Shown: positions 1-8,293 of the stretch, piece after piece | How the letters are laid out: every line of letters starts with the position of its first letter | How positions within the stretch are numbered: position 1 is the stretch's first letter | From: Candidatus Poseidoniaceae archaeon | Lineage (GTDB): Archaea; Thermoplasmatota; Poseidoniia; Poseidoniales; Poseidoniaceae | DNA length: 64,000 bases | Assembly (NCBI GenBank): GCA_016777125.1 | Contig: JADHSC010000002.1 | Location: 1 to 64,000, forward strand | Direction of reading: 5' to 3' | Made by a program: the position numbers and the translations under genes | Notes under the pieces: generated by a model | The model's database searches: none | Told to the model about the DNA's origin: nothing | What the model saw: only the letters and a program-made list of their open reading frames with translations

Positions 1-902
1 CGCTCATCAAAATTTTGACACAGCGCATCATAGCGTAATAATCCAGTATTTTCTGGAGAGGTATCAATTGGATAAGCCACTCCTTTACACGAACAATCAA
101 CAAATGTAACGTTTCGACGTTTCCCTTCGTGATCGAATATTGATTCTGGCAAATTAATCGAGTTGGATTTTCTTACATTGTTTTTTATGACATATTCGAG
201 TACAATAATCAGTGTTGTTATGAGTGCAATGTTGGTTCCATTCCATCTTCCAGGGAGGGAGAGTAAGAGTACAAGCCCTCCTATTCCGTGAAGTCGTACA
301 CGCCACCAATCTTGTGTAGAATCCGTAATCAAACCAGTCGAACCAGCACTCATTGTTGCAAAAACCAAAATAAATCCAATTAAGGATGTCCAGAATATTG
401 ATAATGCAAAAATAAACATTTGAACTGCATCATACTGGCTTGTGATTCCAATTTCATTATGAATTCCATCACCAAACGAGTAGAGCGCAGGTATAGCATA
501 AAAGAACAGAGCTGAAAGTAAGGCATAGACCGCTACGAGCGAATACATAGTCCATTTACGAAACATAATTTTCTCGTTTTTAGTGAGTCCTGGTTGAGCG
601 AATTTATAGAACAGTCTGACAATTAACGGAAGGATACAAATAACAGCAAGGAATATTGCTGTAAGCCATCGAACAACACTCCATGATGCAGGTTCATACA
701 ACGTAAGACATTCTGTTGACTCACAAGGATTCATACGATTGAGGACCCATTGTAACACCTCATCAATTTGAGTCATAAATAAGCCTGTCAATCCGATTAT
801 GAGGACGAATACAAGCGTAGCTTGTTGAGTTAACACATTAAGATGTTCTTGAACAGTGAGTTGTCGGTCATTTTCAAGTTGTAAACCACTTGTGGTTTTC
901 AA
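1..902 (-). CDS. Polytopic membrane protein, possibly divergent TatC (twin-arginine translocase) subunit; 3' end runs off window
   Basis: Hand translation of the minus strand from a TTG at 902 gives an open frame to the window edge: LKTTSGLQLENDRQLTVQEHLNVLTQQATLVFVLIIGLTGLF...LTKNEKIMFRKWTMYSLVAVYALLSALFFYAIPALYSF.... Multiple TM segments and a TatC-like layout. Missing from the ORF track because there is no stop in the window. Confidence 0.45.
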   Translation of the reverse strand, partial: MKTTSGLQLENDRQLTVQEHLNVLTQQATLVFVLIIGLTGLFMTQIDEVLQWVLNRMNPCESTECLTLYEPASWSVVRWLTAIFLAVICILPLIVRLFYKFAQPGLTKNEKIMFRKWTMYSLVAVYALLSALFFYAIPALYSFGDGIHNEIGITSQYDAVQMFIFALSIFWTSLIGFILVFATMSAGSTGLITDSTQDWWRVRLHGIGGLVLLLSLPGRWNGTNIALITTLIIVLEYVIKNNVRKSNSINLPESIFDHEGKRRNVTFVDCSCKGVAYPIDTSPENTGLLRYDALCQNFDE

Positions 903-912
903 TGAATCAGCC

Positions 913-1878
913 TCACACTAGATCTTCGTGATTCGGTTCTGCTCGGGCTTGAACAATGGTTCGATAAACGCCAAACATAGCCCAAAGAGCACAGATGCCA
1001 AGTAGGAAACTGTAACCCCACGGTTGTGAATCATCGACAGCCCATCCAAAGGCGAGAAGTAGACCCAAACCAAGTATGCCTCTTCTGATACCTTGGGGTA
1101 CTGCTAGACGCATATCGAGATATTTCGGTCCTCCTCCGAATTTTCGTTCGTAGAATTCACCCTGCACAACAGCACCGACGAGGATAATCGCTAGTGTAGA
1201 CCAATAGAAGATGTTCCCGTTTGAAAAGAAGTCATCAGCGATTCCCTTTTGTCGTTCTGCCTCAACGACAGCCGGATCGATGTCAGCTACGAAGAGGGAT
1301 TCGAAATCACCTACACTAATAGTTCGTACTGCGAGTCCTTCTTCATCGTCGTTTGTAGTTGAATCTGGTGCAGAGATAAAGAATGAAAGAATATTCCATT
1401 TGTCTCCTTCGTTCGCCTCGTTTTGACCATCAACAGCATTTCCTACTAAGGAGAATGAAACTTCACCAACATCTTCGGCAGGAGCTGTCCAAGAAACTGT
1501 CCAACCGTTCCCTACTTCTGAATGGGATACAGCGGAATTATCAGGTCCTGTTTGTTGTGATCCTTCTCCTGATGTGAGTGTTCCAACACCATAACTCCAC
1601 AACATGAATCCACCGTTATCGTAAGATGCGTGTTGTAGGTTGATTACAAAGTCGTAAGATGCTCCTACGTCGTAGGAACGAGGGATTCCAGAAATAGATA
1701 CAACAACTTCAGTTGATGGTTGACCATTGACTGGCCCACCTACGCCATGGCAGGTACATCCGCCTTCTACAGTTAGATCCCCTTGGCTATTCTCCCATGG
1801 GGGACCATTTGGATTTGCAATGACCGGAGCGATAAGGCAGACGGCCAATAGAAGAATTAGTAGAGTACGTGAACGCAT
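913..1878 (-). CDS. Secreted/membrane protein, choice-of-anchor V / reelin-like domain with CTCH (CxxCH) motif and C-terminal TM helices
   Basis: Signal peptide MRSRTLLILLLAVCLIAPVIA; GGCTCHGVGGPV motif; beta-rich domain; two or more C-terminal hydrophobic segments. Confidence 0.6.
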   Translation of the reverse strand: MRSRTLLILLLAVCLIAPVIANPNGPPWENSQGDLTVEGGCTCHGVGGPVNGQPSTEVVVSISGIPRSYDVGASYDFVINLQHASYDNGGFMLWSYGVGTLTSGEGSQQTGPDNSAVSHSEVGNGWTVSWTAPAEDVGEVSFSLVGNAVDGQNEANEGDKWNILSFFISAPDSTTNDDEEGLAVRTISVGDFESLFVADIDPAVVEAERQKGIADDFFSNGNIFYWSTLAIILVGAVVQGEFYERKFGGGPKYLDMRLAVPQGIRRGILGLGLLLAFGWAVDDSQPWGYSFLLGICALWAMFGVYRTIVQARAEPNHEDLV

Positions 1879-1943
1879 GAGCCATCCTCCAATGTTACTG
1901 CCATCCCTAAGAGACCTTTCAACGTTCCTTATCCACCAGTAAA

Positions 1944-3359
1944 TTAGATTTCTTTTATGGCGTTATTCAAACCAGTCATCATGGCCTTTCCATCACCGAA
2001 TAACATCATAGTTTTATCCATGTAGAAGAGGTCATTATCAACACCTGCATATCCAACTGAAAGGGAACGCTTGATGATGACAACTGTACGAGCAGCATCA
2101 GCATCAATGATAGGCATACCAGCAAGTGGCCCTTCGCCACTTCGAGCAGCAGGGTTCGTTGTATCGTTCGCTCCGATGACAATTGCAACGTCACATTCTG
2201 GGAATTCTGAGTTAATTTCATCCATTTCAATAAGTTGCTCATATGGAACATTTGCTTCTGCAAGAAGTACATTCATGTGTCCAGGCATACGTCCTGCTAC
2301 TGGATGAATGGCATACTTGACTTCTGTATCGAACTTCTCTGAGATTAAATCTGCAAATTCTTTGACTTGATGTTGGCATTGAGATACTGCCATTCCGTAT
2401 CCTGGGACGATGATGACTTTTTGTGCACCATCGATCATCATGGCAACTTCATCAGCATCAGAACCAACCTTTGTTCGTGTCAGAGATTCTTTTTCACCTG
2501 AGCCACCAAAGGACTTGAACAAGACATCAGGAAGTGTACGATTCATCGCCTTACACATGATGAATGTCAGAATCAATCCTGAAGCACCAACAAGCGAACC
2601 TGCGATAATAAGCGCTGAGTTTCCGATAATGAATCCTGTGAATGCCGCTGCGATACCAGACAATGAGTTGAGTAATGACACAACAACTGGCATATCCGCA
2701 CCACCGATTGGCAGAACCAATACGATTCCTAACAGACATGATATCCCAATGATACTCCATAGGTAGGTTGTGTTGGTTGGATCATCTATGCTTAGGTAGA
2801 TAAGAACTGCTACGGCAATGACGAGCATAACCTTGACTGGATTGAGCCATGAAGGCCCCCATGTTGGAGTCTTTATCCACTTGCCAAAGACGCTAACTCC
2901 ACCTTTGAGTTTGTACATAGCGAGGAGAGACCCAGTGAGTGTCATCCAACCGACGAGTGCGGATAGACCTGCTGCGACCATTGTCACAGTGAGTTCGAGA
3001 CCTTCTGGTACAGTCCCTCCATCGATGTACTTCTGAATTTCAGAAAGAGCAACAAGTGCAGAAGCTGCACCGCCAAACCCATTGAAGAGAGCGACAAGTT
3101 CTGGCATACCTGTCATTTGAACACGTACAGCCATGATATAACCAATCAGAGAACCGAGGGCGATACCTGCACCGATTAGGACCCATTGTGCATCTCCTGC
3201 AAGTTGCATACTGAAAATTGTGGTCAAAACTGCGACGAGCATTCCAAGGGCACCGAGTTGGTTACCAAATGGCGCCGTTCTCGGATGACCGAGTTTCTTT
3301 AAACCAAAGATGAATAATGCTGCGGACAGTAAATATCCGATTGCAACCCAATCTTCCAT
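1944..3359 (-). CDS. pntB: NAD(P) transhydrogenase subunit beta
   Basis: Polytopic N-terminus plus C-terminal domain III with VIIVPGYGMAVSQCQHQVKEF...HPVAGRMPGHMNVLLAEANVPYE...VIGANDTTNPAA. Likely start MEDWVAIGY, downstream of the ORF-track start at 3389. Confidence 0.95.
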   Translation of the reverse strand: MEDWVAIGYLLSAALFIFGLKKLGHPRTAPFGNQLGALGMLVAVLTTIFSMQLAGDAQWVLIGAGIALGSLIGYIMAVRVQMTGMPELVALFNGFGGAASALVALSEIQKYIDGGTVPEGLELTVTMVAAGLSALVGWMTLTGSLLAMYKLKGGVSVFGKWIKTPTWGPSWLNPVKVMLVIAVAVLIYLSIDDPTNTTYLWSIIGISCLLGIVLVLPIGGADMPVVVSLLNSLSGIAAAFTGFIIGNSALIIAGSLVGASGLILTFIMCKAMNRTLPDVLFKSFGGSGEKESLTRTKVGSDADEVAMMIDGAQKVIIVPGYGMAVSQCQHQVKEFADLISEKFDTEVKYAIHPVAGRMPGHMNVLLAEANVPYEQLIEMDEINSEFPECDVAIVIGANDTTNPAARSGEGPLAGMPIIDADAARTVVIIKRSLSVGYAGVDNDLFYMDKTMMLFGDGKAMMTGLNNAIKEI

Positions 3360-3360
3360 T

Positions 3361-3672
3361 TCAAGCACCTCTTCGCTTCTTTCCAGCAATCATGTTTAAC
3401 ATACGATTTGTAACCATGAATCCACCAACGACGTTGATCATAGCCAAGACTACTGCAACAAATGCAAGAATTCCTGAAATTGCTGTATCTCCTGATTCAT
3501 AAGCCACATTAGCACCGATGAGTGCGCCAATAATGGAGATTCCAGAGATCGCATTTGCACCGCTCATAAGAGGGGTGTGTAAGGTCGCTGGAACCTTTGT
3601 AATCAATTCAAATCCAAGGAAGATGGCAAGTACGAAGAGTGTTATGTTTCCAATCAACAATTCAGGTGTCAT
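3361..3672 (-). CDS. pntAb: NAD(P) transhydrogenase small membrane subunit (alpha-2/PntAb)
   Basis: 103 aa hydrophobic protein between pntA and pntB: LTPLMSGANAISGISIIGA-like core (TPLMSGANAISGI) typical of the PntA C-terminal domain. Confidence 0.92.
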   Translation of the reverse strand: MTPELLIGNITLFVLAIFLGFELITKVPATLHTPLMSGANAISGISIIGALIGANVAYESGDTAISGILAFVAVVLAMINVVGGFMVTNRMLNMIAGKKRRGA

Positions 3673-4832
3673 TCGAGTGCACCTCCAAGGCGAGTTTGTT
3701 TTGGATGTAACTCTCCATCTTTGCAGATAAGGACTCCACCCATTCCATTAACGTAGAAATCGCTTCCTTCTGGAGCACCTACGAGGATGTCATCTTCTTC
3801 TGAAATTTTAACTTCACCCTCATCGACTAAAGAGGTGATAAATGTGGTTAGATTGTTTGAATAAAGCATACTTGCTGTTGTTGCAATTGTACCTGGAAGG
3901 TTCGATGTTCCTACAATGATTACCCCGTTGTCTGTTGTGATGACTTCACCTGCAACAGTATCCTCGCAATTTCCACCGACGTCCGCATTCATGTCAACGA
4001 CGACTGCGCCGGATTTGAAGTTCTGAACTGCTGAGGACGGTACGGTTATTGGGGCTGGGCGCCCAAAGATACGAGCTGTTGTAACAATAATGTCTGCATC
4101 GGATGCAACGCCGCAGACCGTATCGTTTACTTTCTGAATAAATTCTGGAGTAAGTGGTTTAGCATAACCAGCTTCATCTTCAAAATCATCCATTCCATCG
4201 ACTTCGATGAAACGACCGCCAACAGATTCAATTTGCTCTGCTGCTGATTTACGAACATCTGATGCATAGACAATAGCTCCAAGACGCTTTGCAGTTGCAA
4301 TTGCTTGCAAACCTGCAACACCAGAGCCCATTATGACGACCTTTGCCGGTCGAATTGTTCCGGCTGATGTTGTCATCATTGGAATTCCCTTAGGGACTTG
4401 AGAGGCTCCAAGCAAGACTGCTTTGTATCCTGAAAGGTTATCTTGGCTTGAGTTTACATCCATCGATTGAGCACGACTCAAACGACGTGGTATCATATCC
4501 ATAGAGAGGAGTGTGATGTTTGCTTTCATGCAGTCCTTGACGTGTTGCGGATTTCTAAAAGGATCAGAAACGCATGCCAGTGTAGTTCCTTCTGCAAGTC
4601 CAGCAACTCCAGGGAAACGAATTGTGATAATGTTTGCACACGCCAGTGCTTCTTCACGTGTGCCAATAGTTGCGCCTGCATCGGTGTATGCTTGATCAGA
4701 GTAATTTGCTAATCTTCCAGCACCGGTTTCAATAATGACTTCAAAGCCTGCTTTGAGTAGTTTTTTCATACTGGTTGGCACGATTGCAACTCGTGTTTCA
4801 TCAGCGGGTTCTTTGAGCACTCCCAACTTCAT
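3669..4832 (-). CDS. pntA: NAD(P) transhydrogenase subunit alpha-1
   Basis: MKLGVLKEPADETRVAIVPTSMKKLLKAGFEVIIETGAG; VVIMGSGVAGLQAIATAKRLGAIVYASDVR; start set to MKLG (4832). 4-nt overlap with pntAb. Confidence 0.94.
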   Translation of the reverse strand: MKLGVLKEPADETRVAIVPTSMKKLLKAGFEVIIETGAGRLANYSDQAYTDAGATIGTREEALACANIITIRFPGVAGLAEGTTLACVSDPFRNPQHVKDCMKANITLLSMDMIPRRLSRAQSMDVNSSQDNLSGYKAVLLGASQVPKGIPMMTTSAGTIRPAKVVIMGSGVAGLQAIATAKRLGAIVYASDVRKSAAEQIESVGGRFIEVDGMDDFEDEAGYAKPLTPEFIQKVNDTVCGVASDADIIVTTARIFGRPAPITVPSSAVQNFKSGAVVVDMNADVGGNCEDTVAGEVITTDNGVIIVGTSNLPGTIATTASMLYSNNLTTFITSLVDEGEVKISEEDDILVGAPEGSDFYVNGMGGVLICKDGELHPKQTRLGGALE

Positions 4833-4964
4833 AATTACACCTATGATTCGCCCACACAGAGGGGGTTCTTCAATGCCACCCTCCATCCAGATGGAGAATT
4901 TGTTTGGGAACAACCATTTGAATTAAAGAGCGCCTCGTTCAGACATTAGATTGAGGAGAGAATT

Positions 4965-5903
4965 ATGTCCCGTGGAAGCCGTAAAATTACAGTAATAGGA
5001 GCAGGAAATGTTGGAGCAACATGTGCTTTTGTATTAGCCAATATGAAGATAGCAGATATCGTCCTTCTCGATATCTATGAAGGGTTTGCAAAAGGAAAGG
5101 CATTAGATATGAGTCAAAATGCAAATGTTCTCAATTACAATGGAACAATCACTGGCACATCCTCATATGAAGACATTACAGATTCCGATGTTGTTGTCGT
5201 CACGAGCGGATTTCCAAGACAACCAGGAATGACTCGAGAAGATCTCATTGGAAAGAATGCCGAAATTATTGCACAAGTGGGAGCAGGTATCCGTGACCAT
5301 GCGCCTGATGCAGTTGTTATCGTTGTTACCAATCCGCTTGACCTCATGACCTATCACATGCAGAAGGTTACCGGATTTCCTTCCAATCGTGTAATAGGAC
5401 AAGCAGGTGTTCTCGACAGTGCCCGTATGGCTCATTTCATTGCTTTAGAATTAGGGTGCGCAGAAGAAGATGTTAGCCCTATGGTTCTTGGCGGTCACGG
5501 GGATACAATGGTTCCTTTACCACGATACACAACGGTGGGAGGTATACCGATTACACAACTCATGAGTCCAGAGAGAATTGAAGCGATCTCTGCTCGCACA
5601 GCAAGCGGTGGTGGTGAAATTGTCAAGCTACTCGAGCGAGGTTCAGCATTCTATGCTCCAGGTTCTGCTGCTGCAATCATGGCAGAATCTGTTCTCAATA
5701 ATCGACGTCGCTTATTGCCTGCATCATGTCATCTCACAGGACAGTATGGACTCGATGAAGTATACATTGGCGTTCCATGTTTGTTAGGTTCTAACGGCGT
5801 TGAACAAATCTTTGAATTGGATCTTAGTGAAGCAGAACTTGCTTCTCTTCAGGAGTCTGGTAACTTCTACAAGAATCAACTCAAAGACGTACTTGGATAT
5901 TGA
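4965..5903 (+). CDS. mdh: Malate dehydrogenase (LDH/MDH family)
   Basis: ITVIGAGNVGATCAFVLANMKIADIVLLDI; TSGFPRQPGMTREDL with Arg at the substrate-specificity position; GGHGDTMVPLPRYTTV. Confidence 0.94.
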   Translation: MSRGSRKITVIGAGNVGATCAFVLANMKIADIVLLDIYEGFAKGKALDMSQNANVLNYNGTITGTSSYEDITDSDVVVVTSGFPRQPGMTREDLIGKNAEIIAQVGAGIRDHAPDAVVIVVTNPLDLMTYHMQKVTGFPSNRVIGQAGVLDSARMAHFIALELGCAEEDVSPMVLGGHGDTMVPLPRYTTVGGIPITQLMSPERIEAISARTASGGGEIVKLLERGSAFYAPGSAAAIMAESVLNNRRRLLPASCHLTGQYGLDEVYIGVPCLLGSNGVEQIFELDLSEAELASLQESGNFYKNQLKDVLGY

Positions 5904-7193
5904 TTACTCCAATTTTTCTATTGGAATTTCTTTAATTCCAAATAGGTATCTTGAAACCTTGGTTCTCTTTAAAATTTCAAAGGAAATCCAACAACCTAAT
6001 GTTACCAATAGGCAACTTAGAAAGAGAGCCGAATAGTTTGTAATCCCGATTTCAGTTGATAATTTCAAAGCAGCGAAAGTAATTGGCATGTGGACGATGT
6101 AAAATGGATAAACACCTTGATTCATGTAGGCCAAATTTTTACTTGGTTTATTGAGAAGATGAGCCCCCCATGAAAAAACTGTCAAACACCAGAACCAAGC
6201 ATGGAAACTATGAATAAAACATGAAAAGAGCGTCATTTGATTATGAATAATTCCTTGTTCAATCCATCCCCCATCAATGTAAGGGATATTGTCTTGATGC
6301 TGCTGAACTCGAGTCCATACAAACAGGAGCGTTAGAAGGATTGTAATCCCACTAATTTTGAATCGATTTTTTTCTAAAAATGAATAATATTCTTCCTTAG
6401 CCACGATACATGAATAACCGAATATGAAAAATCCTAGGAACCACAGCCATTCATATCCACTTCCAAGGAAACCAGCGATCCATGGCTTGAAGAGAATCTC
6501 CACGCTGGTCAATAAAAGCGGTATGATCAAAAAGACGCCAAATCCAAATTTTGTGGTAAAAATAGACTTTAACATTCTTGCTAATCCCCCGTCTCGATTT
6601 TTCTGAACATGATGAAATACAGGGGTCATCAGAAGTGAATATAAGAATAGATTCCATAAGAACCACAGATGGCCTAATGCGAATATTTTTCCAATTATTG
6701 GAATCCAAAATATGAATGAAGTAATCAAAATATGATAGAGCAGAGATGTTCCAATACCGGATGCACTTTCATTATCAACATCTACAGACCCGAGAGCAAT
6801 ACTACCTGCAAACCCAATCGTCCACATTCCAAAAATCATTGGAACCAGTAATCGTTGTAATCTTTCGATAATGAATTTCCCCCACGAACGACGTTTGAAG
6901 GCGAATGCAGTTCCCATACCTGAAATCATGAATAACGCGGCAAGTCTCCATTGATGCATCCAATGAAGAAACATGCTTGTTGGGTCAATAGATTCAGCAG
7001 TATAGGTGTTTTCTTCGGCAGCTAATTCATCATTATCAATATCATCGTTAGACGTGTTAGGATTAATCTCAGTGCCATACGTTGACCAATAAACGCCTAT
7101 GGCTACATGGAACGGAATCAATAATCCAAAGAGAATAACTCGTAACCAATCGATATCATAGCGACGTTGTACTAACTCTGAATTTTCGTTCAC
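5904..7193 (-). CDS. Acyltransferase family 3 (OpgC/MdoC-like) membrane protein
   Basis: RRYDIDWLRVILFGLLIPFHVAIGV...FMISGMGTAFAFKRRSWGKFIIERLQRLLVPMIFG; about 10 TM segments. Confidence 0.8.
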   Translation of the reverse strand: MNENSELVQRRYDIDWLRVILFGLLIPFHVAIGVYWSTYGTEINPNTSNDDIDNDELAAEENTYTAESIDPTSMFLHWMHQWRLAALFMISGMGTAFAFKRRSWGKFIIERLQRLLVPMIFGMWTIGFAGSIALGSVDVDNESASGIGTSLLYHILITSFIFWIPIIGKIFALGHLWFLWNLFLYSLLMTPVFHHVQKNRDGGLARMLKSIFTTKFGFGVFLIIPLLLTSVEILFKPWIAGFLGSGYEWLWFLGFFIFGYSCIVAKEEYYSFLEKNRFKISGITILLTLLFVWTRVQQHQDNIPYIDGGWIEQGIIHNQMTLFSCFIHSFHAWFWCLTVFSWGAHLLNKPSKNLAYMNQGVYPFYIVHMPITFAALKLSTEIGITNYSALFLSCLLVTLGCWISFEILKRTKVSRYLFGIKEIPIEKLE

Positions 7194-7210
7194 AGTTACG
7201 CCTCCATCTC

Positions 7211-7861
7211 TCAGGTTTTCCGAATAACGAGTGAATGTGTATGTCCAACCGTAGTGGCATCCTCAGGTTTTCCTTCGACACGAATAAGGGATTTTCCCAT
7301 ATTGCCTCTACTTCTCATACGCGTTAAGATTTCTTGACCAATGTAGCATCCTTTTGATTCATGAACTAAATCTTCTAAACGACAATTGAATGGATGCCTG
7401 GATGGAATGATTTCGTATCCTTGATGTGGGATTTCGTTCTGAATACGATATTCATTGAACGCATCTAATGTGAGGGTTGATTGAATGATACGTGAGGTGG
7501 GAGCGACGATGATCCAACCTCTGAACGTCTTTACAACTGTGATGTTATCTTCTTCTGGATACTCATCGAATGCGATGTAAACATTATTGAATTCAGATAT
7601 GTCCCTCATCGAGACATCTTGCTGTAGAATTCGTGAATTAAGATGATCCAGTAAATCTTCTTTGTATGGATCATGGCCAACGAGTGCTACGTTTTCTCCG
7701 ACCATTATTACTTCGACCATATCTATGATCTTAGCATTGGATTTCGTAAATACTGTCGTACATGTTCCATCCACTTTGTTAGTTGATAAACCATCCAAGA
7801 ATTTTAAGCAATCTTTTCCCGAAAGGAGTAAGACGTATGAATCAAGCTGAAACACTCTCAT
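7211..7861 (-). CDS. ygfZ: YgfZ/IBA57-like folate-binding protein (GcvT-fold)
   Basis: KGCYIGQEILTRMRSRGNMGKSLIRV matches the K-G-C-Y-x-G-Q-E signature. Confidence 0.87.
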   Translation of the reverse strand: MRVFQLDSYVLLLSGKDCLKFLDGLSTNKVDGTCTTVFTKSNAKIIDMVEVIMVGENVALVGHDPYKEDLLDHLNSRILQQDVSMRDISEFNNVYIAFDEYPEEDNITVVKTFRGWIIVAPTSRIIQSTLTLDAFNEYRIQNEIPHQGYEIIPSRHPFNCRLEDLVHESKGCYIGQEILTRMRSRGNMGKSLIRVEGKPEDATTVGHTHSLVIRKT

Positions 7862-7870
7862 GAGCGTTCC

Positions 7871-8293
7871 TCAAGCAAAGGATTCGCCACAGCCACAAGA
7901 ACTGGATGCGTTTGGATTGTTAATTTTGAATCCACCACCCATTAATCGATCGACATAATCGACTTCAATCCCATCAAGTAAATGTGATGAAGCATTTGGA
8001 ACGAGTACTCTAAATCCAGAGATGACAACTTCTTGACAATCAATATCGGTAGTCTCAACGATTTGTAAATCGTACATATAGCCCGAGCATCCACCGGATA
8101 AAACGCCCACAAGAAGGGCATGACTACGATCATCGCCAAATGCTTCAGTGAGCATATCAATTGCTTTTTCAGTGATGGTTAGATTGACATCAACAACCGT
8201 TGGTTTGATGACTTCGATTGCAGGGGCAGTCTCGCAAGTTCCACAGTCCATGCCAAGCCGACGTATCGGTGGAATATGAACCTGACTTCTCAT
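7871..8293 (-). CDS. IscA/ErpA/HesB-type iron-sulfur assembly protein with N-terminal extension
   Basis: LLVGVLSGGCSGYMYDLQIVE ... DYVDRLMGGGFKINNPNASSSCGCGESF; conserved C..CGC. Confidence 0.92.
   Translation of the reverse strand: MRSQVHIPPIRRLGMDCGTCETAPAIEVIKPTVVDVNLTITEKAIDMLTEAFGDDRSHALLVGVLSGGCSGYMYDLQIVETTDIDCQEVVISGFRVLVPNASSHLLDGIEVDYVDRLMGGGFKINNPNASSSCGCGESFA

Noticed and set aside
1211-1577. Plus-strand ORFs 1211..1426 and 1383..1577
   Set aside because: Antisense to the well-supported 913..1878 CDS; biased composition, no recognisable domain. The same reasoning applies to most other short ORFs lying inside larger CDSs in the track.
4965-5903. Lactate dehydrogenase
   Set aside because: The substrate loop reads GFPRQPGMTREDL with Arg at the specificity position, which favours malate/oxaloacetate.
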